A stretch of 44,274 bases of DNA from Ignavibacteria bacterium (GTDB taxonomy: Bacteria > Bacteroidota > Ignavibacteria > SZUA-365). The translations under genes were made by a program, and so were the position numbers. Location of the stretch: the NCBI GenBank assembly GCA_002869275.1, contig PKTF01000404.1, forward strand, positions 1 through 44,274. Reading direction: 5' to 3'. Below the pieces are notes generated by a model that saw only the letters and a program-made list of their open reading frames with translations, was not told where the DNA came from and did no database searches. Shown one piece after another: positions 26,306 through 35,206 of this stretch; within the stretch, counting starts at the first letter, position 1; every line of letters starts with the position of its first letter.

Positions 26306-26365
26306 CGCTCCCACGCAGGCCTGTCCGTCCGTAGCCCGGAGGGCGAAGGCGGAAGCGTGGGAGCG
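26306..26365 (-). terminator. long imperfect hairpin, leftward terminator
   Basis: An 11-bp perfect stem (26306-26316 with 26355-26365) encloses 38 nt that fold further (GCCC/GGGC at 26333-26343 and a six-pair stem with one G-U outside it). On the minus strand the stem is followed by TTTTTATT, so it can end transcription of the UDP-glucuronate decarboxylase operon; on the plus strand the tail is weak. The inner bases look like an inserted intergenic repeat. Confidence 0.55.
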
Positions 26366-26380
26366 ATAATCTGCCCCTCG

Positions 26381-26402
26381 TTCCAACGCTCCAGCGTTGG
26401 AA
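26381..26402. repeat. REP-like palindrome
   Basis: TTCCAACGC (26381-26389) and GCGTTGGAA (26394-26402) form a perfect 9-bp stem with the tetraloop TCCA. Very similar palindromes of the GTTCC-ACGCTCCAGCGT-GGAA type recur between genes in many unrelated bacteria and are thought to be spread by REP-associated tyrosine transposases. This window holds one copy. Confidence 0.6.
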
Positions 26403-26424
26403 TGAAAAGATATATGGCGATGCG

Positions 26425-27363
26425 CTATCCCTGCAGTTTCTCGCGGAAATACGCGGCCGTGCGTTCGAGCCCTTCGCGGCGATCGACCCGCGGCTGCCAG
26501 CCGAGAATGCTGCTTGCCAGGCTGATATCAGGCTGGCGCACCTTGGGATCATCTTCCGGCAATTCGCGATGCACGATCGTGCTGCTGCTTCCGAGCACCT
26601 CGAGCACTTCCCGGGCAAGCTCCAGCATGCTGATTTCATCAGGATTCCCGATGTTCACCGGATCGGAATAATCCGACATCAGCAGGCGGTAGATACCGTC
26701 CACGAGATCCGAAACGTAACACACGCTGCGGGTCTGTAGTCCGTCGCCGAAAACCGTCACGTCTTCACCGCGAAGGCCCTGCGACATGAAGGCAGGAATG
26801 GCCCGGCCGTCATTGACGCGCATGCGTTCGCCGTACGTATTGAAGATGCGCACGATGCGTGTTTCCACACCGTGATAGCGGTGATACGCCATGGTCATGG
26901 CCTCGGCGAAGCGCTTGGCCTCGTCGTAGACACCGCGCGGACCCACGGGATTGACATTCCCCCAGTAACTCTCCACCTGCGGATGGATTTCCGGGTCGCC
27001 GTACACCTCTGAGGTGGAGGCGAGCAGGAAGCGCGCGTTCTTGGCCTTGGCGAGTCCGAGCGCCTTATGCGTGCCCAGTGAACCCACTTTCAGCGTCTGA
27101 ATGGGGAGTTTGAGGTAGTCGATGGGACTCGCGGGCGATGCGAAGTGCAGGATATAATCGAGCCCGCCCTCAACGTGGACGAACTCTGTGACGTCGTATT
27201 TGATGAATTTGAAGCCTTCGTGTCCGAACAGCTGATCGATGTTGGCGAGGTCGCCGGTGATCAGGTTGTCCATGCAGAGGACTTCATGCCCCTCGGCGAG
27301 CAGGCGCTCACAGAGATGGCTTCCGAGAAATCCGGCTCCGCCGGTGATGAGTGTGCGTGGCAT
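26425..27363 (-). CDS. UDP-glucuronate decarboxylase (UDP-xylose synthase)
   Basis: This 312-residue short-chain dehydrogenase-type enzyme converts UDP-glucuronate to UDP-xylose with a bound NAD. It has the GGAGFLGS nucleotide loop (8-15), the [11 protein letters not shown] segment diagnostic of this subgroup, Ser118 in STSEVYG, and the catalytic Tyr146/Lys150 (YDEAK). The [13 protein letters not shown] region binds the UDP-sugar. It follows the DUF2723 gene by 8 nt and would supply xylose, or the 4-keto intermediate, for glycan synthesis in the envelope. It is the last gene of a long minus-strand run. Confidence 0.92.
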   Translation of the reverse strand: MPRTLITGGAGFLGSHLCERLLAEGHEVLCMDNLITGDLANIDQLFGHEGFKFIKYDVTEFVHVEGGLDYILHFASPASPIDYLKLPIQTLKVGSLGTHKALGLAKAKNARFLLASTSEVYGDPEIHPQVESYWGNVNPVGPRGVYDEAKRFAEAMTMAYHRYHGVETRIVRIFNTYGERMRVNDGRAIPAFMSQGLRGEDVTVFGDGLQTRSVCYVSDLVDGIYRLLMSDYSDPVNIGNPDEISMLELAREVLEVLGSSSTIVHRELPEDDPKVRQPDISLASSILGWQPRVDRREGLERTAAYFREKLQG

Positions 27364-27371
27364 GGTTTCGC

Positions 27372-30182
27372 CTAGTTTGTCTCCGTCTCGGTTTCAGCGA
27401 TCGGCACTTCAATTTGAGTACCGCCGCCCTGAATCAGGCTCTGGAATTTCCGGATCTCTTGCTGCACGCCGGGATCCGTCGGATACATCGCTTCGAGCCG
27501 GCGCAGCAGATCGATCGCTTTTTCGTACTCACCGGTGACTTCGTAATACGTCAGGAGGAACACGTATGCCGAACGTCCGCCCTGGTTCTGCGCCGGATCG
27601 TCGTTGTCGAGACGCGGGATGAACCAGTCGCGCAGCTCATCGGCGATCTCGCGGTACGAGGTCGTGTCGCCCATCATCAGGTAGAAGCTCGCCAGATCGG
27701 TGCGCAATGAGTTGTCGAAATTGTGGAACGCCGGCGGCATGACCTCGTCCATCTTCTTCAGTACCGAGGTGGCGCTTTCCACGTCGCCGCGGTCCTGCGC
27801 AATCACCTGGGCGAGTCCCATGTACAGCGCACGGAAGCTGAAGATCATCTTCGTGCTGGCCTCGTCGAGGTTGATTTCGGGATTGTCGAGTTCGCGGAAC
27901 ATGAAGCCGTAGGCACGGTTGCTGTCTGGTTCGACCCGGGTTTCGAGAAGATGCTTCTTCGTCGTCTCGATGTTCACGGTTTCATAATAACGTCCGCCAC
28001 GCTGCTGGAAGGGAATCGGCGACACGCGATAGGCCAGGCCTTCAACCACGAGGTGGTTTTCGAGTCCCACGCGATCGCTCGGCGCCGTGCTGAGCGCGAA
28101 ATAAATCGGACGTGTATTGAAGTTGTTGTTCATGATGTCGATGATGAGGATGTCCTGGATACGAATCCCCTTCACTCCGGCGGGATCAGTAAAGGTCTGC
28201 GGCACGGTGAAACTCATCGCGGCAGGCAGCTGCTCCAGCTGGCTGATGGAAGGGATGTACTCCAGTGACGACATCGCGAAGTTTTTCTGGTCCAGCGGAA
28301 TGCTGATCCGCTGCGGTTCCCACTGTACGGGACGCAGCGTTTCGAGCTCGGCATCGGAATACTGCATGCCCACGAGTTTCGCACCGTAGGGACGCTCGTT
28401 CTTCAGCTGTTTGCTGTACCAGCTGGTGTTGAGCAGACTGAGATTCACCACGCGAACGTCACGGCGCACCCCGGCGGCGTACTGCAGGTACCACACCGGG
28501 AAGGTATCATTGTCTCCGCCGGTGAACAGAATCGCATCCTGCTCGCAGCTCTGCAGCAGGTTATACGCGTAGTCGAACGCCACGTAATTGTAGTGACGAT
28601 CATGCGACTGATAGTTCTGCGCCAGCATGTTGATCGGCGCCATGATGAAGAGCAGTCCGGCCAGTGCCAGTCCGACAGCCTCGTTACGACCGGTTTTGTT
28701 CGTAAACATCTCCACGACCGAATAGATGCCCAGGCCCGCCCAGAGGGCGAAGACATAAAACGAACCGATAAAGAAGTAATCACGTTCACGCACCTGTGGT
28801 TCGGCCATGTTGAAGTACACGACGAGTCCCACACCTGTTATCAGAAAGAGGACTGCAGTGGCGATACCGGTTTTGTAATCCTTCCGGAAATGATACCACA
28901 TGCCCAGGAGCCCGAGAATGAGCGGGATCGCGTAGAAGCGCACCGGGTAGCCCTGGCTTTCGGACCAGTTCCCCTCCTGCTTGAACCAGGTGACGGGTGC
29001 GTCCTGGATGTCTCCGGCGCGGCCCACGAAATTCCATAGGAAGTAGCGCATGTAGATGTGCCCGAACTGGAACTTCATGAAGTATTCCATGTCGCTGGAA
29101 TACTTCTGGTAAGAAGAAATATGCTCATGGTTATAGCGGCGCGGGAAATACACTTCCTTACGCATGTTGATGGAACGCGTACGGTCGTCGAAATTGTGTC
29201 CCTTCAGCAGCGGATAGGTACCGTACTGATCACGATTGAGATAGCTGTAGAGTTTCTCCAGGGTAGCGGGAGCATTCTCGTTGAGCGCAGGGGTCTGGTT
29301 GGCGCGGATGAGTACGAGCGCGTAGGTGCTGTAACCCAGTGCGACGAGCAGGATGGCCAGCGACACCATGCGCAGCTGCGGATGCAGCTTCTTCATGGCG
29401 ACGACGGTGATGAGTCCGCCCAGGACGATCACGAGGAAATAGCGCCCGAAGCTTCCGCCGAGGAGTTCGGGTATGTATTTCACGATACCGGGATAGATCG
29501 CTCCGAACCCGACCACCATGAGAAGAAGCGCGAGGCTCGCGGTCTTCAGTGTGAGGTCTTCCTTGCTGCGGTCACGGAAGTAAATCAGGAAGAACACGAA
29601 AAACAGCGCCAGCAGAGACAGAAGGTGCACGCCGATGCTGAGACCCATCAGGTACGCGATGAGCAGCAGTGAGCGTTCTGAATCGAAGACGCCGATATGG
29701 AAATACCACTCGATCGCGATCCACACCACGATGGAGATGAAGAACATGCCGATGCCGTATACTTCCGCCTCGGAAGCGTTGAACCAGAAGGTATCACTGA
29801 ACGACAGCATCAGCGCACCGCCTGCGGCCGAGAGCAGCATGGTCAGGGCGGAAATCGGCGACTTGGGGTCACCCTTCCACTGACGAAGCAGGCGCATCGA
29901 CACCAGGTACACGAAGAGTACGGTCAGGGAACTGGAGAAGGTGGACATCAGGTTGACGCGGAATCCGAGGTCGTCGGAAAAGGGAATCAGCGACAGCATG
30001 CGGCCGATGAGCTGGAAAAACGGCGCACCCGGGGGATGCGGCACACCCATGGTCACTGCGGCAGTGATGAACTCACCCGCATCCCAGAAGGAAATGGTCG
30101 GCGCGACGGTCATCAGAAAGACGATCGTCGAGAATAGGAAAACTGCGGCGGCGGTAACGCGATGCCAGAGATTGAAATTCAT
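27372..30182 (-). CDS. DUF2723 membrane protein, putative protein O-mannosyltransferase
   Basis: This 936-residue protein has about a dozen membrane segments in the first 510 residues and a large soluble C-terminal part. The N-terminus holds the DUF2723 signature: [12 protein letters not shown] (28-38) followed by a HPPGAP motif (49-54). The acidic Asp34/Glu37 pair in the first loop resembles the catalytic loop of GT-C enzymes. Human TMEM260, which carries this domain, is an O-mannosyltransferase, so a role in glycosylating exported proteins is plausible but not shown. The C-terminal 160 or so residues are helical and TPR-like ([11 protein letters not shown]..., [18 protein letters not shown]). 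It sits between a DUF3098 gene and the UDP-glucuronate decarboxylase. Confidence 0.85.
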   Translation of the reverse strand: MNFNLWHRVTAAAVFLFSTIVFLMTVAPTISFWDAGEFITAAVTMGVPHPPGAPFFQLIGRMLSLIPFSDDLGFRVNLMSTFSSSLTVLFVYLVSMRLLRQWKGDPKSPISALTMLLSAAGGALMLSFSDTFWFNASEAEVYGIGMFFISIVVWIAIEWYFHIGVFDSERSLLLIAYLMGLSIGVHLLSLLALFFVFFLIYFRDRSKEDLTLKTASLALLLMVVGFGAIYPGIVKYIPELLGGSFGRYFLVIVLGGLITVVAMKKLHPQLRMVSLAILLVALGYSTYALVLIRANQTPALNENAPATLEKLYSYLNRDQYGTYPLLKGHNFDDRTRSINMRKEVYFPRRYNHEHISSYQKYSSDMEYFMKFQFGHIYMRYFLWNFVGRAGDIQDAPVTWFKQEGNWSESQGYPVRFYAIPLILGLLGMWYHFRKDYKTGIATAVLFLITGVGLVVYFNMAEPQVRERDYFFIGSFYVFALWAGLGIYSVVEMFTNKTGRNEAVGLALAGLLFIMAPINMLAQNYQSHDRHYNYVAFDYAYNLLQSCEQDAILFTGGDNDTFPVWYLQYAAGVRRDVRVVNLSLLNTSWYSKQLKNERPYGAKLVGMQYSDAELETLRPVQWEPQRISIPLDQKNFAMSSLEYIPSISQLEQLPAAMSFTVPQTFTDPAGVKGIRIQDILIIDIMNNNFNTRPIYFALSTAPSDRVGLENHLVVEGLAYRVSPIPFQQRGGRYYETVNIETTKKHLLETRVEPDSNRAYGFMFRELDNPEINLDEASTKMIFSFRALYMGLAQVIAQDRGDVESATSVLKKMDEVMPPAFHNFDNSLRTDLASFYLMMGDTTSYREIADELRDWFIPRLDNDDPAQNQGGRSAYVFLLTYYEVTGEYEKAIDLLRRLEAMYPTDPGVQQEIRKFQSLIQGGGTQIEVPIAETETETN

Positions 30183-30272
30183 GGTAATATCTTCGCTGTT
30201 AAAACGTTTCGAATGTAATGAACCGTCCGCCCGGCCCGTGATGGCCGCAGCGGTTCCGTGACGCGGAGAGCC

Positions 30273-30542
30273 TTATTCGGCTTTCGCTTCCGCCGGCTTG
30301 TTTTTCTTCCTGTACATGATCCCTGCGGGAACGATCACGCAGAATCCGATGAAGAGAAGCAGCGGCGCGATGGTCACGGACAGTGAGCTGACGGCGTCTC
30401 CGGCACTCATGACGAGAAATCCGATGATGATGACGACCACTCCTGCGACGAGGATCATGTAATTCGTGCGTTGCGGCAGTTCAGCCTCGGGCAGCGCCTG
30501 CTGCTTGCGGCTTCCTTTACGCCTTTTCTGCACCTTTGCCAT
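30273..30542 (-). CDS. DUF3098 small membrane protein
   Basis: This 89-residue protein has a strongly basic N-terminus (KVQKRRKGSRK) and two hydrophobic helices (about residues 28-47 and 57-75) with SVTIAPLLLFIGF between, the layout of the DUF3098 family common in Bacteroidota. The ATG at 30542 has GGAG 9-10 nt upstream; longer in-frame readings cross an AT-rich intergenic stretch. The family has no established function; in this group it is often found near permease genes, and here it follows lolD by 73 nt. Confidence 0.75.
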   Translation of the reverse strand: MAKVQKRRKGSRKQQALPEAELPQRTNYMILVAGVVVIIIGFLVMSAGDAVSSLSVTIAPLLLFIGFCVIVPAGIMYRKKNKPAEAKAE

Positions 30543-30615
30543 GAAAGTACTCCGTTCGTGAGATTGTATAATAGTAGACCAAACCTGAAAAATACGAAAC
30601 TTGCCCCGTAATTCG

Positions 30616-31302
30616 CTATTCCTCGCGAAGGAGTTTTCCATCGTGCAGACGCCAGGTCGCATCCGCACGCGAAGCGATCGCGGGATCATGCGTGACAATA
30701 ATGAAGGTCTGCCGCTGCTCATGCGCGAGATTCCAGAGCAGGTCGTGCAGAAGAGCCGCATTTTCCTCATCGAGATTGCCGGAGGGCTCATCGGCGAGTA
30801 CGATGCGCGGACGGTTTACCAGCGCCCGCGCCACCGCGACACGCTGCTGTTCCCCTCCCGACAATTCGGAAGGACGCGCCTCCGCGCGATGCTGGACACG
30901 CACCAGTTCGAGCAGTTCGTCCGCACGCTTCTGCGCATCATCCAGAGCGATGTTCCCGATCATGGCGGGAATGGCGATGTTTTCGCGCGCTGAAAATTCA
31001 GGCAGCAGATGGTGAAACTGGAAGACGAAGCCCATGCTCCGGTTGCGAAACGCCGCCAGATCATGGTCGTTCATCGCGAACATGTCTTCACCGTCCATGA
31101 GCACCCTTCCGCTGTCCGGACGATCGAGTGCGCCGATAATATGCAGCAGGGTACTCTTTCCCGCACCCGAGGCACCGACGATGGCGACGACCTGTCCTTC
31201 CTCCACCTCCAGCGCCGCGCCGCGGAGTACATCAAGATGGCCCTTTTCCCCCGTGGGATAAGACTTGTGGACGTCAGCGACCTGTACGATTGAATTACTC
31301 AT
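30616..31302 (-). CDS. lolD: LolD-like ABC transporter ATP-binding protein
   Basis: This 228-residue ATPase has Walker A GASGAGKS (43-50), the Q-loop in FQFHHLLPEF, signature LSGGEQQR (147-154), Walker B IVLADEP (167-173) and a switch His in IVTHD. The spacing and the FQFHHLLPEF segment place it in the LolD/MacB group. It would power the two LolC/E-type permeases encoded just upstream, releasing lipoproteins from the inner membrane for transfer to the outer membrane. A 77-nt gap with a hairpin separates it from the nearest permease. Confidence 0.88.
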   Translation of the reverse strand: MSNSIVQVADVHKSYPTGEKGHLDVLRGAALEVEEGQVVAIVGASGAGKSTLLHIIGALDRPDSGRVLMDGEDMFAMNDHDLAAFRNRSMGFVFQFHHLLPEFSARENIAIPAMIGNIALDDAQKRADELLELVRVQHRAEARPSELSGGEQQRVAVARALVNRPRIVLADEPSGNLDEENAALLHDLLWNLAHEQRQTFIIVTHDPAIASRADATWRLHDGKLLREE

Positions 31303-31349
31303 GATACTCCATCGGTAGAGTTCTTAGACGTATTGTTGCCGGCGGCGTT

Positions 31350-31377
31350 CCCGGGTCATGTGTTTTTGTCACCCGGG
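31350..31377 (-). other. intercistronic hairpin between permease and lolD
   Basis: CCCGGGT (31350-31356) pairs with ACCCGGG (31371-31377) around a 14-nt loop. No T run follows on the minus strand, so it is not a classical terminator; it may stabilise the upstream message or reduce read-through into lolD. Confidence 0.35.
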
Positions 31378-31379
31378 GC

Positions 31380-32597
31380 CTATTCCCACCGCACGGCATC
31401 GATGATCTCGGTCGTACGCGCCCGCAGGGCCGGATACCAGGCCGCGAGCAGGCAAAGGCCAAAGGTCGTCAGCACGATCAATGCAAGATCGGCGATGCGC
31501 AGTTCCACGGGAATCGCGGGAATGATGAACGCTTCATCCAGCTCGAAGATGCCGAATTCCGCCTGTACCCATGTCAGCACAAGTCCGATGATGAGTCCGG
31601 CGATCACGCCGATGATAGCGATCCACAGCCCTTCGAGCAGAAAGATGTTGCGGATGCGCCGCGCCGACATTCCCATCGTGCGCAGGATGCCGATATCGCG
31701 GCGTTTTTCCAGCACGAGCATCGTCAGTGATGCGAGGATATTGAATACGGCAACCGCGATGATGATGCCGAGGAGGATAAAGGCGCTCCATCGCTCGATG
31801 GTCATCACCGAATACAGATCCCTGTGCAGATCGTACCAGGTGAGTACGTTCCAGCCTTCGCCGATCGATGCGACAAGCTCCTCTTTGACCTCGTCGCTGT
31901 TGTCGGCGTCGTCGAGGCGCAGCTCAAAACCCGATACCTCGCCGCGCATGCGGAAAAGCTTCTGCGCGTCGTCGAGCGCAAGAAATGCGAATGCTCCGTC
32001 GTAGACGTTGTTCTCGGAAAGGTAGATCCCGGTCACCGGACAGCGCAGCACCGTGGGTGTGACATACTGGGTGAGGATATTCTCCATACCGGCGGGACTG
32101 TACAGCAGCAGGGTGTCGCCCACGCCGACACGCATTTTATCCGCCAGCGTGGCCCCGAGCACAACCGCATTGTTCTGCGAGAGGCGGAAATCACCGAGCA
32201 CGATTTTTTCTCCGACGCGCGACACCAGCCGCAGGCTGTCGGGATGCACGCCTTTTACCCAGACGAAATGCGATCCTCCGCGCACCATGGCCATGGCCTT
32301 GCGCTGCACGAACGGTGCCTTGCCGCGGACGTCATCACGCGCATCGAGCACGGCGCGCACGGCGGAGATGCTTTTCCCTGTGCTGCGCGGAATGCGTTCG
32401 ACCTTGATATCCGGATCGAAATCCTGCAGGATGGAAGTAACCAGCCCGTTGAACCCGTTGAACACCGACATCACAACGATGAGCGCGGCTACGCCGAAGG
32501 TGATTCCCAGCGTTGCCATCATCGAAATGATGTTGATGAAACTGAAGCGTTTCTTTCCGACCAGGTAGCGGCGGGCGATATAGTGTTCGACCTTCAT
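31380..32597 (-). CDS. LolC/LolE-type lipoprotein-releasing permease
   Basis: This 405-residue inner-membrane protein has one N-terminal helix (about 23-45), a large periplasmic MacB-like domain (about 46-265) and three C-terminal helices of the FtsX fold (about 268-390). The RRYLVGKKRFSFINIISMMATLGITFGVAALI start and the EKRRDIGILRTMGMSARRI coupling segment are typical of LolC/E. It begins 3 nt after the stop of its paralogue and presumably pairs with it and with LolD. Confidence 0.88.
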   Translation of the reverse strand: MKVEHYIARRYLVGKKRFSFINIISMMATLGITFGVAALIVVMSVFNGFNGLVTSILQDFDPDIKVERIPRSTGKSISAVRAVLDARDDVRGKAPFVQRKAMAMVRGGSHFVWVKGVHPDSLRLVSRVGEKIVLGDFRLSQNNAVVLGATLADKMRVGVGDTLLLYSPAGMENILTQYVTPTVLRCPVTGIYLSENNVYDGAFAFLALDDAQKLFRMRGEVSGFELRLDDADNSDEVKEELVASIGEGWNVLTWYDLHRDLYSVMTIERWSAFILLGIIIAVAVFNILASLTMLVLEKRRDIGILRTMGMSARRIRNIFLLEGLWIAIIGVIAGLIIGLVLTWVQAEFGIFELDEAFIIPAIPVELRIADLALIVLTTFGLCLLAAWYPALRARTTEIIDAVRWE

Positions 32598-32600
32598 GGC

Positions 32601-33815
32601 TCAGTGGAACCTGATGGAGCGAATGGGATTGAGTCGAGCGGCGAGCGCGGCGGGGATGAACGACGAAAGAAACGCGAGTACGACACCCGCGAGCGCAACG
32701 CCCGCAAACACCTCGACCGACAGATGAATCGGCACGGTAGTCATGAAATAGACATCCTGGGGCAGGCTGAAAAATTGCAGTTCCTGCTGCGCGAACGCAA
32801 AGGCAAAGGCAATGGCAGCTCCGATCAACGATCCCAGGACACCAATGGAGAGTCCCTGCATCACGAAAATTTTCCTCACGTGGCGACGAGACGCGCCCAT
32901 GGCCAGCAGGATGCCGATATACTGGGTTTTTTCGATCACGAAAAGCAGCAGTGTGGCGATGACGTTGAACACCGATATCAGGATCAGCGAACCGACCACG
33001 ATGGGGATCAGTTCCTGCTGCAGGTCGATCCACACGAACAGGTGATGGTAGAGCGCAAACACCGATCGGGGATCGAAGGGATATCCGATTCGATGCTGTA
33101 TGGCGTCGACTGTCTCTTCGACCCTGTCGACGTCATGGCAGAGCACATCATACCCGTTGATGCGGCTGCTGAAGCCGAACACGCGCTGGGCGGTGGGCAG
33201 CGCGGTGAATACGTAAATGTCGTCGAGGTATTCGGCCATCCCGGTTTCATAGATACCGCGGATGGTGCATTGCAGTTTGGGTGCGTTGTAGATGTTCGCG
33301 AAATCCGTGACGCCGAGCAGCAGCATCCGGTCTCCCACACCCAGGTTGAGCTTGTCGGCGAGACGTTTGCCGATGACGATGGAATGCTTTCCTTCGATCG
33401 GATTCAGCGCGTATTCACCGTCGACGATACGGTCGCGGATACGGGAAAGGTCCCGCAGGGAATCGAGTCCCTTCACCCGCACACCTTCGATATCATCGCG
33501 CGTGATGACCATGGCCTCGCGTTCGAGAAAGGGTCCGGCGTGCCGCACATTGGGAATGCTTTCGAGCTCGGCCTGTGTTTCCGCTTTCTCTTCGACGACG
33601 TCATTGCGGAACACACCGACATGCACATGCGCGGAAAAGCCGATGAGGTTCGTCCGGAGTTCGCGTTCGAACCCATCGAGGATCGTGAAGGTAATGATCA
33701 GCGCGGCCGTGCCAATGGCAACGCTGCCGATGGCGACAGCGGTCATAAAGGACAGGAAGCGGGATAGGTTCCGCTTCCTGAGATACCGCAGTGCTATGAA
33801 GGATTCAAAAGACAT
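32601..33815 (-). CDS. LolC/LolE-type lipoprotein-releasing permease (paralogue)
   Basis: This 404-residue protein has the same four-helix FtsX layout as the next gene, with SFESFIALRYLRKRN at the start and the EKTQYIGILLAMGASRRHVRKIF coupling segment near residue 300. The two paralogues differ clearly in the periplasmic domain, so they may form a heteromeric LolCDE complex rather than a homodimer. It starts 33 nt downstream of the prfB stop, so it is likely part of the phoH-prfB transcript. Confidence 0.88.
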   Translation of the reverse strand: MSFESFIALRYLRKRNLSRFLSFMTAVAIGSVAIGTAALIITFTILDGFERELRTNLIGFSAHVHVGVFRNDVVEEKAETQAELESIPNVRHAGPFLEREAMVITRDDIEGVRVKGLDSLRDLSRIRDRIVDGEYALNPIEGKHSIVIGKRLADKLNLGVGDRMLLLGVTDFANIYNAPKLQCTIRGIYETGMAEYLDDIYVFTALPTAQRVFGFSSRINGYDVLCHDVDRVEETVDAIQHRIGYPFDPRSVFALYHHLFVWIDLQQELIPIVVGSLILISVFNVIATLLLFVIEKTQYIGILLAMGASRRHVRKIFVMQGLSIGVLGSLIGAAIAFAFAFAQQELQFFSLPQDVYFMTTVPIHLSVEVFAGVALAGVVLAFLSSFIPAALAARLNPIRSIRFH

Positions 33816-33848
33816 CCGCAGAACATCCGTTGGTCATTACGTCATACG

Positions 33849-34968
33849 TTACGTAGGCATCGATGCGATGGCGTTGCCGAACTGCAGGAGATACGCCTGC
33901 GCGAAGGCTTCGAGGTCGCCGTCCATGACCGCCTGCACGTTACTGGTTTCCTCCCCTGTACGATGGTCCTTGACCATGTTGTAGGGATGAAAGACGTACG
34001 AGCGGATCTGGCTTCCCCACTCAATTTTCTTCTTGCTGTCTTCGATCGTATCGAGACGGCTGGCTTCCTTTTCACGTTCGATCTGGTAGAGCCGTGATTG
34101 CAGCATTTTCATCGCGGTCGCGCGGTTCTGATGCTGCGAGCGCTCCTGCTGGCACGCAACGACAATGCCTGAGGGCATATGCGTGATGCGCACAGCAGTT
34201 TCCACCTTGTTCACGTTCTGACCGCCCTTGCCGCCGCTGCGGAAGGTGTCGACTTTGAGATCGGCGGTATTGATCTCGATTTCGATGTCGTCATCGATCT
34301 CGGGATAGACGAAGACGGAAGCGAAACTCGTGTGCCGGCGCTTCGCGCTGTCGAAGGGGGAAATGCGCACCAGGCGGTGCACGCCGATTTCCGATTTCAG
34401 ATATCCGTACGCGTAGGGACCTTTCGCTTCGAACGTCGCGCTTTTAATACCGGCGCCTTCACCTTCGAGTTCGTCGACCAGCGTCACCTCGAATCCGCGT
34501 CGTTCGCAATACCGGATATACATGCGATAGAGCATGTCGGCCCAGTCCTGTGACTCAGTGCCGCCGGCGCCTGAGTGAATGGTGATAATTGCAGGGCGCT
34601 TGTCGTCCTCACCCGAAAGCATGTTCTTGAATTCGAGATCACCGAGAAGTTTCTCAAGCGCCTCGAGCTCGGGCAGAATTTCACCGCCCATGCTTTCTTC
34701 CTGTGATTCCTCGGCCAGTTCCACGAGCACCGCGAAATCGTCGGTTTTGCTGTCGACGGTTTTCCAGAGCTCCACCCATTCCTTGCGCAGGGATATTTCC
34801 TGCATCACTTTCTGGGCTTCGATATTGTCGTCCCAGAATCCTACGGTCTGGGTTTTTTCTTCGAGTACGGCGATCTCTGACGTCTTTGTATCGATGTCAA
34901 AGATACCCCCGAAGATCGTCGACACGTTTACGGATTTCTTTTCCCTTGGACAGGTATTCTTCGAACAT
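33849..34968 (-). CDS. prfB: peptide chain release factor 2, programmed +1 frameshift
   Basis: RF2 recognises UGA and UAA stop codons and triggers peptide release on the ribosome. The gene starts at 34968 (MFEEYL), reads 23 codons to an in-frame TGA at 34899-34897, then continues in the +1 frame from 34898, giving 372 residues. The SPF stop-codon recognition motif (residues 203-205) and the GGQ motif (248-250, in KGGQNVNK) are intact. The frameshift site is the classical autoregulatory one: low RF2 slows termination at the TGA and favours shifting. It lies 7 nt after a small membrane ORF and 33 nt ahead of the LolC/E-type genes. Confidence 0.95.
34896..34911 (-). promoter_or_regulatory. prfB programmed frameshift site
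   Basis: On the minus strand the sequence is CGGGGGTATCTTTGAC. From GGGGG onward it is identical to the Escherichia coli prfB recoding site: an internal Shine-Dalgarno-like G run, then the slippery CTT followed by TGA and C. It regulates RF2 level by feedback. Confidence 0.95.
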
Positions 34969-34975
34969 GCGATTC

Positions 34976-35206
34976 TTATCCTTGTATGCTGTAAAAAGAT
35001 TCAACGGAGGTAAAGCGCAGAGGTTCCCTGAAGCGCTTGCGGCCCCTGCGGCGATTGTAACGCAGGGGAATGACGTACTCAACCACCGTACGCTCGGCGC
35101 GGACGGTGTTGGTATTGACGACCGGGTCAAAAGAAAGCAGGAACATCAGCACGATGACCAGCAGCAACCGGCGTACGGTGAATATCTGCTCGCCCTGCTC
35201 AGACAT
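34976..35206 (-). CDS. small membrane-anchored or secreted protein of unknown function
   Basis: I do not recognise this 76-residue ORF. The ATG at 35206 lies in the last codons of phoH (8-nt overlap) and is preceded by GGAG with 7-nt spacing; the stop is 7 nt before the prfB start, so it fills the gap in a tight operon. The N-terminus is polar, residues 13-25 are strongly hydrophobic ([13 protein letters not shown]), and the C-terminal half is rich in Arg and aromatic residues ([13 protein letters not shown]). It could be a single-pass membrane protein. Tight packing supports it being real; there is no homology evidence. Confidence 0.5.
   Translation of the reverse strand: MSEQGEQIFTVRRLLLVIVLMFLLSFDPVVNTNTVRAERTVVEYVIPLRYNRRRGRKRFREPLRFTSVESFYSIQG

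Noticed and set aside
31824-33767. 647-codon open frame on the plus strand opposite the two LolC/E-type permeases
   Set aside because: His/Asp/Arg-rich composition without any motif; a shadow of the real minus-strand genes.
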